A DNA stretch of 33,758 bases. Origin: DATFXM01 sp035315885. GTDB lineage: Bacteria; Acidobacteriota; Blastocatellia; UBA7656. Shown one piece after another: positions 1 through 7,138 of this stretch. The stretch spans positions 1 to 33,758 of the forward strand of contig DATFXM010000112.1 of NCBI GenBank assembly GCA_035315885.1, in the 5' to 3' direction. Both the position numbers and the translations under genes were made by a program. The notes beneath the pieces are model-generated. The model saw only the letters and a program-made list of their open reading frames with translations. It was not told the origin of the DNA and made no database searches. Within the stretch, counting starts at the first letter, position 1, and each line of letters begins with the position of its first letter.

Positions 1-128
1 GCGGTGAGCTTCGACGATTCATCAATATTTTCATAGAGGGCGAAGACATCCGCTTTCTGCAGAACCTTGACACCCCAATTCGGGACGGTGCGGAGGTGTC
101 TATCGTGCCCGCCATTGCCGGCGGATGA
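1..128 (+). CDS. MoaD/ThiS/CysO-family sulfur carrier protein, 3' end
   Basis: Only the last 41 codons are in the window, read from base 3 and ending at TGA 126–128. The peptide contains EDIRFLQNLDTPIRDG and ends VPAIAGG. A C-terminal Gly-Gly is the hallmark of ubiquitin-like sulfur carriers, which are adenylated and then thiocarboxylated on the last glycine and donate sulfur for molybdopterin, thiazole or cysteine synthesis. The DIRFL...LDTP...DG..VSIVPAIAGG pattern fits the MoaD branch that includes CysO better than ThiS. The upstream part and any partner (a MoeB/ThiF adenylase or a CysM-like synthase) lie outside the window, so the pathway cannot be chosen. Confidence 0.85.
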   Translation, partial: GELRRFINIFIEGEDIRFLQNLDTPIRDGAEVSIVPAIAGG

Positions 129-230
129 CCTGCTTGCGTCACCCGAATTTTCTACTGAGCGAAGTTTTGTAAGCGCAAAGGTGCAGGACGCGATGAGGCA
201 TCCGTGCGCCTGATCAATGGAGGAGAACCG

Positions 231-989
231 ATGTTTGAGTTGAAGGACAAGGTCGCAGTCATCACTGGAGCGTCGCGAGGAATAGGCGCGGCTACCGCTC
301 GAGTGTTCGCAAGGGCCGGAGCGTCGCTGGTTCTGAACTATTTCAACAGCGAATCCGATGCGATCGAGTTGCTCGACGAGGTGCGACGCGCGGGCGCTCG
401 GGCAATTGCGGTCCGCGCGGACGTCTCCAGGTTTGCGGACGTAGAGCATTTGTTCGACGCAGCGATAGTCGAGTTTGGTCGCATCGACATCGTAGTGGCG
501 AATGCGGCTATCTGGACGGGCGGTCAGATTGAATTGCTCGACGAACGGGTTTGGGACGAAACGCTGGACACGAACTTGAAGGGAGTCTATGCGTGTTGTC
601 ACTTTGCTGCTGGGGTGATGAAGAAGCAGGGAGGCGGGCGGATCATCGCGGTATCATCGACTGCCGGGCAGAGAGGGGAAGCATTTCATTCACACTATGC
701 GGCTTCGAAGGGCGGCATAATCGCGCTGACCAAGTCGCTCGCGTCGGAGCTTGGATCCGCCGGGATAACGGTGAATTGCGTAGCGCCTGGTTGGGTGGAC
801 ACCGAGATGTCCGCGGTTCCTTTGCGGGACTCTCGCGAGTTTGCGAAGATTCTCGGCTCAATCCCGATTGGCCGAGTCGCGAATGCAGACGACATTGCGG
901 GACCGATTCTGTTTCTAGCATCGGACCTCGCTCGGCATGTGACGGGCGAGGTGCTCAACGTAAACGGCGGCTCAGTGTTGTGCGGGTAA
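231..989 (+). CDS. SDR-family NAD(P)-dependent oxidoreductase (FabG-like)
   Basis: This is a 252-aa classical short-chain dehydrogenase/reductase. The N-terminal cofactor loop is TGASRGIG, followed by the NAAI structural motif, a Ser in AVSSTAG and the catalytic Tyr-x-x-x-Lys in YAASKGG. The C-terminal GEVLNVNGG is typical of FabG-like members, so the reaction is probably reduction of a 3-oxo group or oxidation of an alcohol with NADP(H) or NAD(H). The substrate cannot be named from sequence, and a role in fatty-acid synthesis is not shown. The frame stays open to a GTG at 204, but ATG 231 follows a near-perfect GGAGGAG ribosome site at 219–225 and fits the usual family start. The gene is followed 3 nt after its stop by a 7-bp tandem array. 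Confidence 0.9.
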   Translation: MFELKDKVAVITGASRGIGAATARVFARAGASLVLNYFNSESDAIELLDEVRRAGARAIAVRADVSRFADVEHLFDAAIVEFGRIDIVVANAAIWTGGQIELLDERVWDETLDTNLKGVYACCHFAAGVMKKQGGGRIIAVSSTAGQRGEAFHSHYAASKGGIIALTKSLASELGSAGITVNCVAPGWVDTEMSAVPLRDSREFAKILGSIPIGRVANADDIAGPILFLASDLARHVTGEVLNVNGGSVLCG

Positions 990-992
990 GTT

Positions 993-1054
993 GGTTTCTG
1001 GTTTCTGGTTGGGAAGTCTTCTCTACAGTGCTCTAGAAACCATAAGCCAGGAAC
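993..1054. repeat. Heptad array pair (GGTTTCT arm facing GAAACCA arm)
   Basis: The left arm (993–1010) is GGTTTCT, GGTTTCT, GGTT, starting 3 nt after the SDR stop. The facing arm (1036–1054) is GAAACCA, TAAGCCA, GGAAC. Bases 994–1010 can pair with about 1038–1054 over 17 positions with three mismatches around a loop of roughly 27 nt. There is no T-run after the hairpin, so it is not a standard intrinsic terminator. The period is 7 bp, as in the other arrays of this window. Confidence 0.7.
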
Positions 1055-1210
1055 TACAGGACCGTATTAGCGTCATCACTAGTGCTGAGCCCAAGCCTGA
1101 AAAGACTAAGCTCCGAACCCTCCTATGGAGGGCGGGGACCGCGTTCCCGTGCGATCAGCTGACTTGCAATGAAGTGTTGCACTAGCGATTCGACTGATAC
1201 GGTCCACTAG

Positions 1211-1247
1211 GAACCAAAAACCAGGAAACCGGTAACCAAAAACCAAA
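1211..1247. repeat. Heptad array abutting the lysC start codon
   Basis: The five successive heptads are GAACCAA, AAACCAG, GAAACCG, GTAACCA and AAAACCA, followed by AA and then the ATG of the aspartokinase. The array is the reverse-complement type of the GGTTTCT arm at 993. It occupies the whole ribosome-binding region, and no Shine-Dalgarno sequence is visible. Bases 1055–1210 between the two arrays hold no gene that I can support. Confidence 0.75.
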
Positions 1248-2639
1248 ATGATCGTGATGAAATTCGGTGGGACGTCGGTGCAGGACGCTCCCGCCATCAA
1301 TCGAGCAATTGAAATAGTTCGGGACCGTCTCGGCCGTCGTCCTGTAGTGGTGGTGTCGGCGATGGCACGCGTCACCGATGCCTTACTTGGCATCGGACGT
1401 ACGGCTCGCGATCAGCGTTTCGAGGCTGCCGCCAGGTCAATCGGTGAGCTTCGCGAGAGGCATCTCGCAACTGCCAAAGAGTTGCTCGGCACCAATCGCG
1501 TGAAGGCCACTTATTCACTCGATTGGCTTGAGACATTGATGGCCGGCCACTTCGGGGAACTTGAAAGTCTCGCGCGTTCGATCGCGACTCTCGGCGAATT
1601 GACGCCGAGGAGCCAGGACGCGATTGCTTCGTTTGGCGAACGACTGTCTTCCGCAATTATCGCCGCCGCGGTTGAGGCTCGGGGAGTCGGAGTGAAACTG
1701 GTCGATTCGCGCGACTTCGTAGTAACAGATGACAACTTCACTTCGGCAACGCCTGACATGGAAGCATCGGCTTTGAAGTCTATCGCGGTGCTCGGGCCGA
1801 TCCTTGAGGCCGGACTGGTGCCGATTGCACAAGGGTTCATTGGCGCGACCGCACAGGGCGTCACCACAACAATCGGGAGAGGCGGCTCTGACTATTCTGC
1901 GGCAATCGTTGGTGCAGCGCTGGGCGCCGACTCGATAGAAATCTGGACGGACGTCGACGGCTTGATGACTACCGACCCTCGCATTGTTCCGTCGGCGAGG
2001 CGGATTCGTGTCATCTCGTTCGCTGAGGCGGCCGAGCTTTCTTATTTCGGCGCCAAAGTGCTTCACCCAAGCACGGTGTTGCCTGCCGTGGAGAGAGGTA
2101 TTCCGGTGCACATCTACAACACGCTGAACCCTGAGTGCGAGGGCACGTTGATTGTTTCCAGGCCGAAGCCTTCGCGAAATCTCATCAAGTCGATTGCATT
2201 CAAGCGCGGGGTCACGATAGTCAACGTATCCTCGACGAGAATGCTCGCGGCTTATGGTTTTCTTCGAGCGATCTTCGAAGTCTTCGACCGGCACCATACG
2301 CCGGTCGATGTAGTCACGACATCCGAAGTGTCGGTCTCGATAACACTCGACGACACCAAACACCTTGAAGCAATCAAGCGAGACCTGAGCGCGATCGGGG
2401 ATGTCAGCGTCGAGCGAGGCAAAGCGATAGTGTGTGTTGTCGGGGATAATCTGAAATTCACTCCGGGCATTGCGGCGCGAATATTCAACGCCATCTCGAG
2501 CACAAACGTAAACATGATCAGCCAGGGCGCCTCAGAGATTAATCTCACCTTTGTGATCGACGAGTCGGACTCGCAGAGAGCAGTGGGCGCGCTTCACGAT
2601 GCGTTCTTCACCGACCTCGACCCTGAGATGTTTTCTTAG
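1248..2639 (+). CDS. lysC: Aspartokinase (aspartate kinase), monofunctional
   Basis: This 463-aa protein phosphorylates L-aspartate with ATP, the first step to lysine, threonine, methionine and diaminopimelate. The N-terminus MIVMKFGGTSV carries the KFGGTS nucleotide and aspartate motif. Further on are VSAMARVTD, the glycine-rich GRGGSDYSA and TDVDGLMTTDPR, all typical of the amino-acid kinase fold. The last 150 residues, with NVSSTRML, FEVFDRHHTPVDVVTTSEVSVS and NVNMISQGASEINLTFV, are tandem ACT domains that normally bind an inhibitory end-product amino acid. There is no homoserine dehydrogenase fusion. ATG 1248 is used; ATG 1257 is a possible alternative. The start sits directly on a heptad array without a Shine-Dalgarno sequence. 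The inhibiting amino acid cannot be read from the sequence. Confidence 0.95.
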   Translation: MIVMKFGGTSVQDAPAINRAIEIVRDRLGRRPVVVVSAMARVTDALLGIGRTARDQRFEAAARSIGELRERHLATAKELLGTNRVKATYSLDWLETLMAGHFGELESLARSIATLGELTPRSQDAIASFGERLSSAIIAAAVEARGVGVKLVDSRDFVVTDDNFTSATPDMEASALKSIAVLGPILEAGLVPIAQGFIGATAQGVTTTIGRGGSDYSAAIVGAALGADSIEIWTDVDGLMTTDPRIVPSARRIRVISFAEAAELSYFGAKVLHPSTVLPAVERGIPVHIYNTLNPECEGTLIVSRPKPSRNLIKSIAFKRGVTIVNVSSTRMLAAYGFLRAIFEVFDRHHTPVDVVTTSEVSVSITLDDTKHLEAIKRDLSAIGDVSVERGKAIVCVVGDNLKFTPGIAARIFNAISSTNVNMISQGASEINLTFVIDESDSQRAVGALHDAFFTDLDPEMFS

Positions 2640-2643
2640 TTCC

Positions 2644-2786
2644 GAGTGCTGACAGAAGCGGTTTAGGGTTTCGGGTTTAGGGTTCGTTTGAATGAGGTTT
2701 GTGTGACACTCGAGACCCGATCAAACGATCCTAAACCCTAAACCGAAACGCGAAACCCGAAACCCCTCCTACCGGTACTCAGCACA
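2644..2786. repeat. Nested heptad arrays (GGTTTAG arm facing CTAAACC arm)
   Basis: The left arm (2660–2686) is GGTTTAG, GGTTTCG, GGTTTAG, GGTTCG. The right arm (2731–2765) is CTAAACC, CTAAACC, GAAACGC, GAAACCC, GAAACCC. The arms are inverted relative to each other around about 44 nt. An outer pair, GAGTGCTGA (2644–2652, 4 nt after the lysC stop) and CTCAGCAC (2778–2785), encloses them. The unit resembles the plant telomere heptamer, but the location between two bacterial genes gives no reason to think of telomeres. Confidence 0.75.
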
Positions 2787-2851
2787 AAAATCCACTGCAA
2801 GACCCTCATACACGGCCGTTCACTAATCGCGCCGAATTTCCGAGTTCGGTT

Positions 2852-2889
2852 ACTCAGAACTCAGAATTCAGAACTCAGAACTCAGAACT
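2852..2889. repeat. Heptad array ACTCAGA upstream of the VIT/VWA gene
   Basis: Five tandem units are visible: ACTCAGA, ACTCAGA, ATTCAGA, ACTCAGA, ACTCAGA, then ACTT. The array ends 10 nt before a clear GGAGGA ribosome site (2899–2904) and the GTG start at 2909. It has the orientation seen upstream of most other array-flanked genes here. Confidence 0.8.
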
Positions 2890-2908
2890 TCGCTGTCCGG
2901 AGGAAGAA

Positions 2909-5437
2909 GTGAAACCGAAACTGGTCGTGTCTTTCTTGCTTATTGCCGCCGCGTTGATCGTTGCTTACGTCGCGATCAGTAAAGTATCTGCGAGCGCAAC
3001 ACGGAAGCCCCTCGCCGCTGCTGGAAAACTAACTCAAGGCTCGCTGCAGGTGATCGATCCGGAAAAAGGCGTCGTAGCTGCCGAGTGTCCGCTGAAACAT
3101 ACAGACGTTAAGGCTGAGATCAGCGGGTTCCTTGCACGTGTAGTGGTCACGCAGGAGTTTGAGAATCCTCTCAAGGACAAGATCGAGGCGGTTTACGCTT
3201 TTCCCCTGCCGCAGAACGCAGCGGTGGACGATATGACCATGCGAATCGGCGAGCGCTCGGTGCGCGGCAAAATCAAGATGCGTGAAGAGGCCCGCGCCAT
3301 CTACGAGGACGCGAAGAAAACCGGTCACGTCGCAAGCCTGCTGGACCAGGAACGGCCCAATATCTTTACTCAGTCGGTCGCGAACATAATGCCCGGCGAG
3401 AAGGTTTCGATAACCATCAGCTATGTCGAGCAATTGAAGTATGGCAACGGGTCCTACGAATTCGTGTTCCCGATGGTTGTCGGGCCGCGATACATTCCGG
3501 GACAGCCGACGGGCAAACAGGGCGGGGGTTGGGCTCCCGATACGAATCAGGTGCCTGATGCTTCGCGAGTCACGCCTCCGGTTGCGCCCGAAGGCACTCG
3601 CGCCGGTCACGACATTTCTCTCGAAGTTGCTGTCGACGCCGGTGTGCCTATCGACACTTTGAAGTCGGTTATGCACGATGTCGATGTTGAACGGGCGACC
3701 GACCACAGCGCTTTTGTGCAGTTGAAGGACAAGGCGGAGATTCCCAACAAGGATTTCATTCTCAAGTATGATGTCGCAGGCAAGAACATCGAGGATGCCC
3801 TGCTGGTCCATCGAGCATCGGACAAAGGCTTCTTCTCGATGATCATCCAGCCGCCTGAGCGCGTGGCTCCGGCTGACATCACGCCCAAGGAGCTTGTGTT
3901 TGTGCTCGACACTTCCGGTTCGATGTGGGGATTTCCGATCGAAAAAGCGAAGGAGTGCATGAGGCTCGCCCTCGATGGCCTCAATCCTCGTGACACCTTC
4001 AATCTGATCACGTTCTCCGGTTCGACAGAGATTCTGTTTCCAAAACCCGTGCCTGCGACAGCGGCAAACATCAGCAAGGCGCAGGAGTTCCTGGCGGTCA
4101 GAAGCGGCGGTGGCGGCACTGAAATGATGCAGGCGATCCGAGCCGCGCTGGACCCCTCCGACGTACAAGATCACGTTCGGGTGGTGTGTTTCATGACCGA
4201 CGGCTACGTCGGCAACGATATGGAGATCATCGCAGAGATCCAGAGACATCCGCAGGCGCGGGTCTTTTCGTTCGGCATTGGAAATGCGGTGAATCGTTTC
4301 TTGTTGGACAAGATGGCTGAGCAGGGTCGAGGCGAAGTCGAGTACGTGACCCTGGCCGACGATGGCTCTGCGGCGGCGCGCAGGTTTTATGAGCGCGTGC
4401 GGAACCCGCTGTTGACCGACATTTCCATCGACTGGGGCGGGCTGCAGGTTCAGGAGACTTATCCAAAGCGAATTCCCGACCTGTTCGACGTAAAACCGGT
4501 TGTCATCAGCGGCAGCTACGTTGGTGGTGGTCGCGGCACGATCAAGCTTAAGGGAAAGCTTGGCGGGCGGGACTTTGTTCGCGAGATTCCGGTCGAGTTA
4601 CCTGCGTCTGAGCGGCGGCACGACGTCCTCGCCACGTTGTGGGCCCGGAACAAGATTGACGATCTGATGAGTCTGGATTACGGCGGACTGCAGCGCGGCG
4701 AGACGCAGCCCGAAGTCCGCGATGCAATCACGCAGCTAGGCCTTGAATACAGGTTGATGACCCAGTTCACGTCGTTTGTTGCGGTCGAAGAGATGACCGT
4801 GACCGATGGAGGTCAGCCTCGACGCGTCGACGTCCCTGTCGAGATGCCGGCAGGCGTCAGCCGTGAGGGAGTATTTGGCTCGCGAGCGAAGGATCAGCCC
4901 TTCGAGAGACTACAGCTTTCAGCAACCCTGCAGACGCGGGCGTCGGCGCCGGAAGGACCTCATCGGGATAGTAGGAAAGCAAAGCCAGAGCGGAAACCGG
5001 GATTGGGCTCTGGGAGCGGACCTGGGGCCGGAGGAGCCAAAGGCACTGCGCAAGCAGGCGGCGTGGGAAACACGCCGTCGGGCGTAAACGACTCGATAAC
5101 TCCGCCGCCGCCGAAGCTCACCGCGGAAGAACAAGAGAAGCGCCGTGTCCTATCAAAACTCCATCCGTCCCTGGCCGCGATCGTTCAGCGGTTGAAGGAC
5201 AAGAATTCGTCGCCGGGTCCCGAAGAAGTCAAGCTTGTCCGCAACGGAAAGGTTGAAATACAACTCTGGCTTGAGGACAAATCCACGGGAACGCTGAAGC
5301 AGTTGAAGGACCTCGGATTTGAGATTGTTGCGGAGCCTAAGTCTGGCAGGATGCTGATCGGACGGATCCCGATTGCGAGCCTGCAGTCGCTGACGCAACT
5401 TACCGCGGTGAGATATGCCTCCCCGACAGTAAACTAA
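2909..5437 (+). CDS. VIT and von Willebrand factor A domain protein
   Basis: This 842-aa protein starts with a signal anchor (two lysines, then a hydrophobic stretch to about residue 28), so it is probably exported. A VIT domain follows (about 45–180; VVTQEFENPL, YAFPLPQNAAVDDM, REEARAIYEDAKKTGHVASLLDQ is the region's pattern). The VWA domain (about 325–490) has an intact MIDAS start DTSGS at 334–338 and later FMTDG. The pairing is that of inter-alpha-trypsin-inhibitor-like proteins, usually adhesion or surface proteins. Residues about 690–740 are a Gly/Pro-rich linker. The last 100 residues form a small separate domain ending TAVRYASPTVN that I do not recognise. No LPxTG sortase motif is present. 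The start is GTG, supported by GGAGGA at 2899–2904. The gene ends before a strong terminator. Its biological role is unknown. Confidence 0.88.
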   Translation: MKPKLVVSFLLIAAALIVAYVAISKVSASATRKPLAAAGKLTQGSLQVIDPEKGVVAAECPLKHTDVKAEISGFLARVVVTQEFENPLKDKIEAVYAFPLPQNAAVDDMTMRIGERSVRGKIKMREEARAIYEDAKKTGHVASLLDQERPNIFTQSVANIMPGEKVSITISYVEQLKYGNGSYEFVFPMVVGPRYIPGQPTGKQGGGWAPDTNQVPDASRVTPPVAPEGTRAGHDISLEVAVDAGVPIDTLKSVMHDVDVERATDHSAFVQLKDKAEIPNKDFILKYDVAGKNIEDALLVHRASDKGFFSMIIQPPERVAPADITPKELVFVLDTSGSMWGFPIEKAKECMRLALDGLNPRDTFNLITFSGSTEILFPKPVPATAANISKAQEFLAVRSGGGGTEMMQAIRAALDPSDVQDHVRVVCFMTDGYVGNDMEIIAEIQRHPQARVFSFGIGNAVNRFLLDKMAEQGRGEVEYVTLADDGSAAARRFYERVRNPLLTDISIDWGGLQVQETYPKRIPDLFDVKPVVISGSYVGGGRGTIKLKGKLGGRDFVREIPVELPASERRHDVLATLWARNKIDDLMSLDYGGLQRGETQPEVRDAITQLGLEYRLMTQFTSFVAVEEMTVTDGGQPRRVDVPVEMPAGVSREGVFGSRAKDQPFERLQLSATLQTRASAPEGPHRDSRKAKPERKPGLGSGSGPGAGGAKGTAQAGGVGNTPSGVNDSITPPPPKLTAEEQEKRRVLSKLHPSLAAIVQRLKDKNSSPGPEEVKLVRNGKVEIQLWLEDKSTGTLKQLKDLGFEIVAEPKSGRMLIGRIPIASLQSLTQLTAVRYASPTVN

Positions 5438-5462
5438 ATCCTCTCTCAACCCGCGGTTTTTA

Positions 5463-5499
5463 AAAGGCAAGCTCAGCACGCGAGCTTGCCTTTCTTTTC
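5463..5499 (+). terminator. Rho-independent terminator after the VIT/VWA gene
   Basis: A perfect 12-bp stem pairs AAAGGCAAGCTC (5463–5474) with GAGCTTGCCTTT (5482–5493) around a 7-nt loop, and the 3' arm runs into TTTCTTTT. It lies 25 nt after the stop of the VIT/VWA gene. The 3' arm also contains the -35 element proposed for gltX. Confidence 0.92.
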
Positions 5500-5515
5500 T
5501 GTGGTCGCCCATAAT
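5486..5515 (+). promoter_or_regulatory. Candidate sigma-70-type promoter of gltX, leaderless
   Basis: TTGCCT (5486–5491) and CATAAT (5510–5515) are separated by 18 nt. Transcription would start about 6–9 nt after the -10 element, at or next to the gltX ATG at 5524. No Shine-Dalgarno sequence exists between the -10 element and ATG, which fits a leaderless mRNA. The -35 element lies inside the 3' arm of the terminator of the previous gene. Confidence 0.5.
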
Positions 5516-5523
5516 CGTGGTTT

Positions 5524-7023
5524 ATGGCTGATACGGTCAGGGTTCGTTTTGCACCTTCGCCTACCGGTTATCTTCACGTGGGGGGCGCGCGCACCGCGTT
5601 GTTCAACTGGCTCTATGCGCGCAGTCATGATGGCGTATTTGTACTTCGCATCGAAGATACCGACATTCAGCGTTCATCGGAGGCAATGGTGCAGGGCATT
5701 CTGGACGGGATGCTTTGGCTCGGACTTGATCCAGACGAAGGGCCGTTCTTCCAGTCGTCGTTTGTCGCGCAACATCGCGAAGCCGCGCGTCGCTTGGTCA
5801 AAGAAGGCAAGGCCTACTACGACTTCACTCCAAAAGAAGGCGGCGACGATCGTACGGTCGGTGAAAGAATCGCCGACCGCGCGCGAGCGCAGGGGGTGGG
5901 TAAGGAACGAAACCCTTATCGTGATCTTCTTGTCGCGGAGGCATTGGCGCGCGTCGAAGCGGGAGAACCTGCCGCGATTCGGTTGAAAGTGCCTGAGGAC
6001 GGCTTCTCAGCGTTTGAAGACCTGGTGTACGGACGCCAGGAACGAGCTTATTCAGATATCGAAGACCTGGTGTTGATAAGGTCGGACGGGCATCCTTTAT
6101 ATAACTTGTCGGTGGTAGTGGATGACATCGAAATGCGGATTACGCATGTGATTCGTGGACAGGATCACCTAACGAATACGCACAAGCAGGTCTTGCTGTA
6201 TGAGGCGCTGGGAGCGCCTGTCCCGCGTTTTGCACATCTACCGCTTATCTTTGCACCTGGTCGTGAAAAGCTCTCGAAGCGCAAGCATGGCGAGGTTGTG
6301 TCGGTCACGACGTATCGGGATCGTGGTTTCTTGCCCGACGCGCTGGTGAATTTTCTTGCGTTGTTGGGCTGGTCGCCGGGCACGGATCAAGAAATACTGT
6401 CGCGCGATGAATTGATCCGGCTTTTTTCGCTCGAGGCGGTCAACAAATCGTCCGCGGTCTTTAACTTTCACGAAAGCGATCCGCACGACTGGACCGATCC
6501 GAAGGCATTGTGGATGAACGCCGAGTATCTTCGCGCGATGCCCATAGGCGAGCTCGCGAAACTTGTCGCCGAGGAGTTGAAGAGAGCGGGAATCTGGCGC
6601 GAAGAGTATGCGGGCGACAAGAGAGAGTGGTTCGAGAGTACTATTGATCTTCTGCGGGCGCGGTATCGGACGGTGCCCGATTTTGTGGAGCTGGGCCGGC
6701 CCTACTTTTCGGATGACTTTGAGTACGAGCCGCCTGCACTGAAAAAGAACTTAAAGGATGAGCGTCTGGGCGAGCTGCTACCGGCCCTTGCGGACCGCCT
6801 GGCCCGGATCGGTGAGTTCACTCACGAGTCGACCGAGGCGGCGCTTCGAGAGTTTTCAGAAGCGCGGCAGGTAAAGGCCGGCTTGCTAATAAACGCCGCG
6901 AGAACGGCTCTGACAGGCCAGTCGGTTGGGCCTGGGATGTTCGACATAATGGTTGCTCTCGGTAAAGAAAAGACGGTGTCCAGGCTGCGCAACGCGGTTG
7001 AGAAAGTGGGAGCGGCAGTTTAG
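5524..7023 (+). CDS. gltX: Glutamate--tRNA ligase
   Basis: This 499-aa class I aminoacyl-tRNA synthetase charges tRNA with glutamate in two ATP-dependent steps. The HIGH-type motif is in FAPSPTGYLHVGG (H18), and the KMSKS-type motif is KLSKR at 249–253. IRGQDHLTNTHKQ and the SVTTYRDRGFLPDALVNFLALLGWSPG segment are characteristic of GluRS. The C-terminal third is the helical anticodon-binding part. The length is usual for bacteria. Whether the enzyme also charges tRNA-Gln cannot be decided here. The ATG at 5524 has no Shine-Dalgarno sequence and is 9 nt from a -10-like element. No terminator is evident after the stop. Confidence 0.97.
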   Translation: MADTVRVRFAPSPTGYLHVGGARTALFNWLYARSHDGVFVLRIEDTDIQRSSEAMVQGILDGMLWLGLDPDEGPFFQSSFVAQHREAARRLVKEGKAYYDFTPKEGGDDRTVGERIADRARAQGVGKERNPYRDLLVAEALARVEAGEPAAIRLKVPEDGFSAFEDLVYGRQERAYSDIEDLVLIRSDGHPLYNLSVVVDDIEMRITHVIRGQDHLTNTHKQVLLYEALGAPVPRFAHLPLIFAPGREKLSKRKHGEVVSVTTYRDRGFLPDALVNFLALLGWSPGTDQEILSRDELIRLFSLEAVNKSSAVFNFHESDPHDWTDPKALWMNAEYLRAMPIGELAKLVAEELKRAGIWREEYAGDKREWFESTIDLLRARYRTVPDFVELGRPYFSDDFEYEPPALKKNLKDERLGELLPALADRLARIGEFTHESTEAALREFSEARQVKAGLLINAARTALTGQSVGPGMFDIMVALGKEKTVSRLRNAVEKVGAAV

Positions 7024-7138
7024 GAAAGCCGGAGAGCTTAATACCCAAAGAGGTAGAAAACTGGTATGTCGAGGTAATTTAGCATTTAATCGAACAGGAT
7101 TAGTAACGAAATTTTGTTTGCAGTAGATTTCGAGAATT

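Noticed and set aside
1515..2363. 282-codon open frame on the minus strand
   Set aside because: Antisense shadow of aspartokinase with a low-complexity, Arg-rich translation.
2660..2766. TTTAGGG/CCCTAAA-like repeats that resemble plant telomeres
   Set aside because: They lie between two bacterial genes, are short and imperfect, and fit the general 7-bp array family of the window.
3029..4249. 406-codon open frame on the minus strand
   Set aside because: It is antisense to the VIT/VWA gene, with no domain-like sequence and no ribosome site; a shadow of a GC-rich gene.
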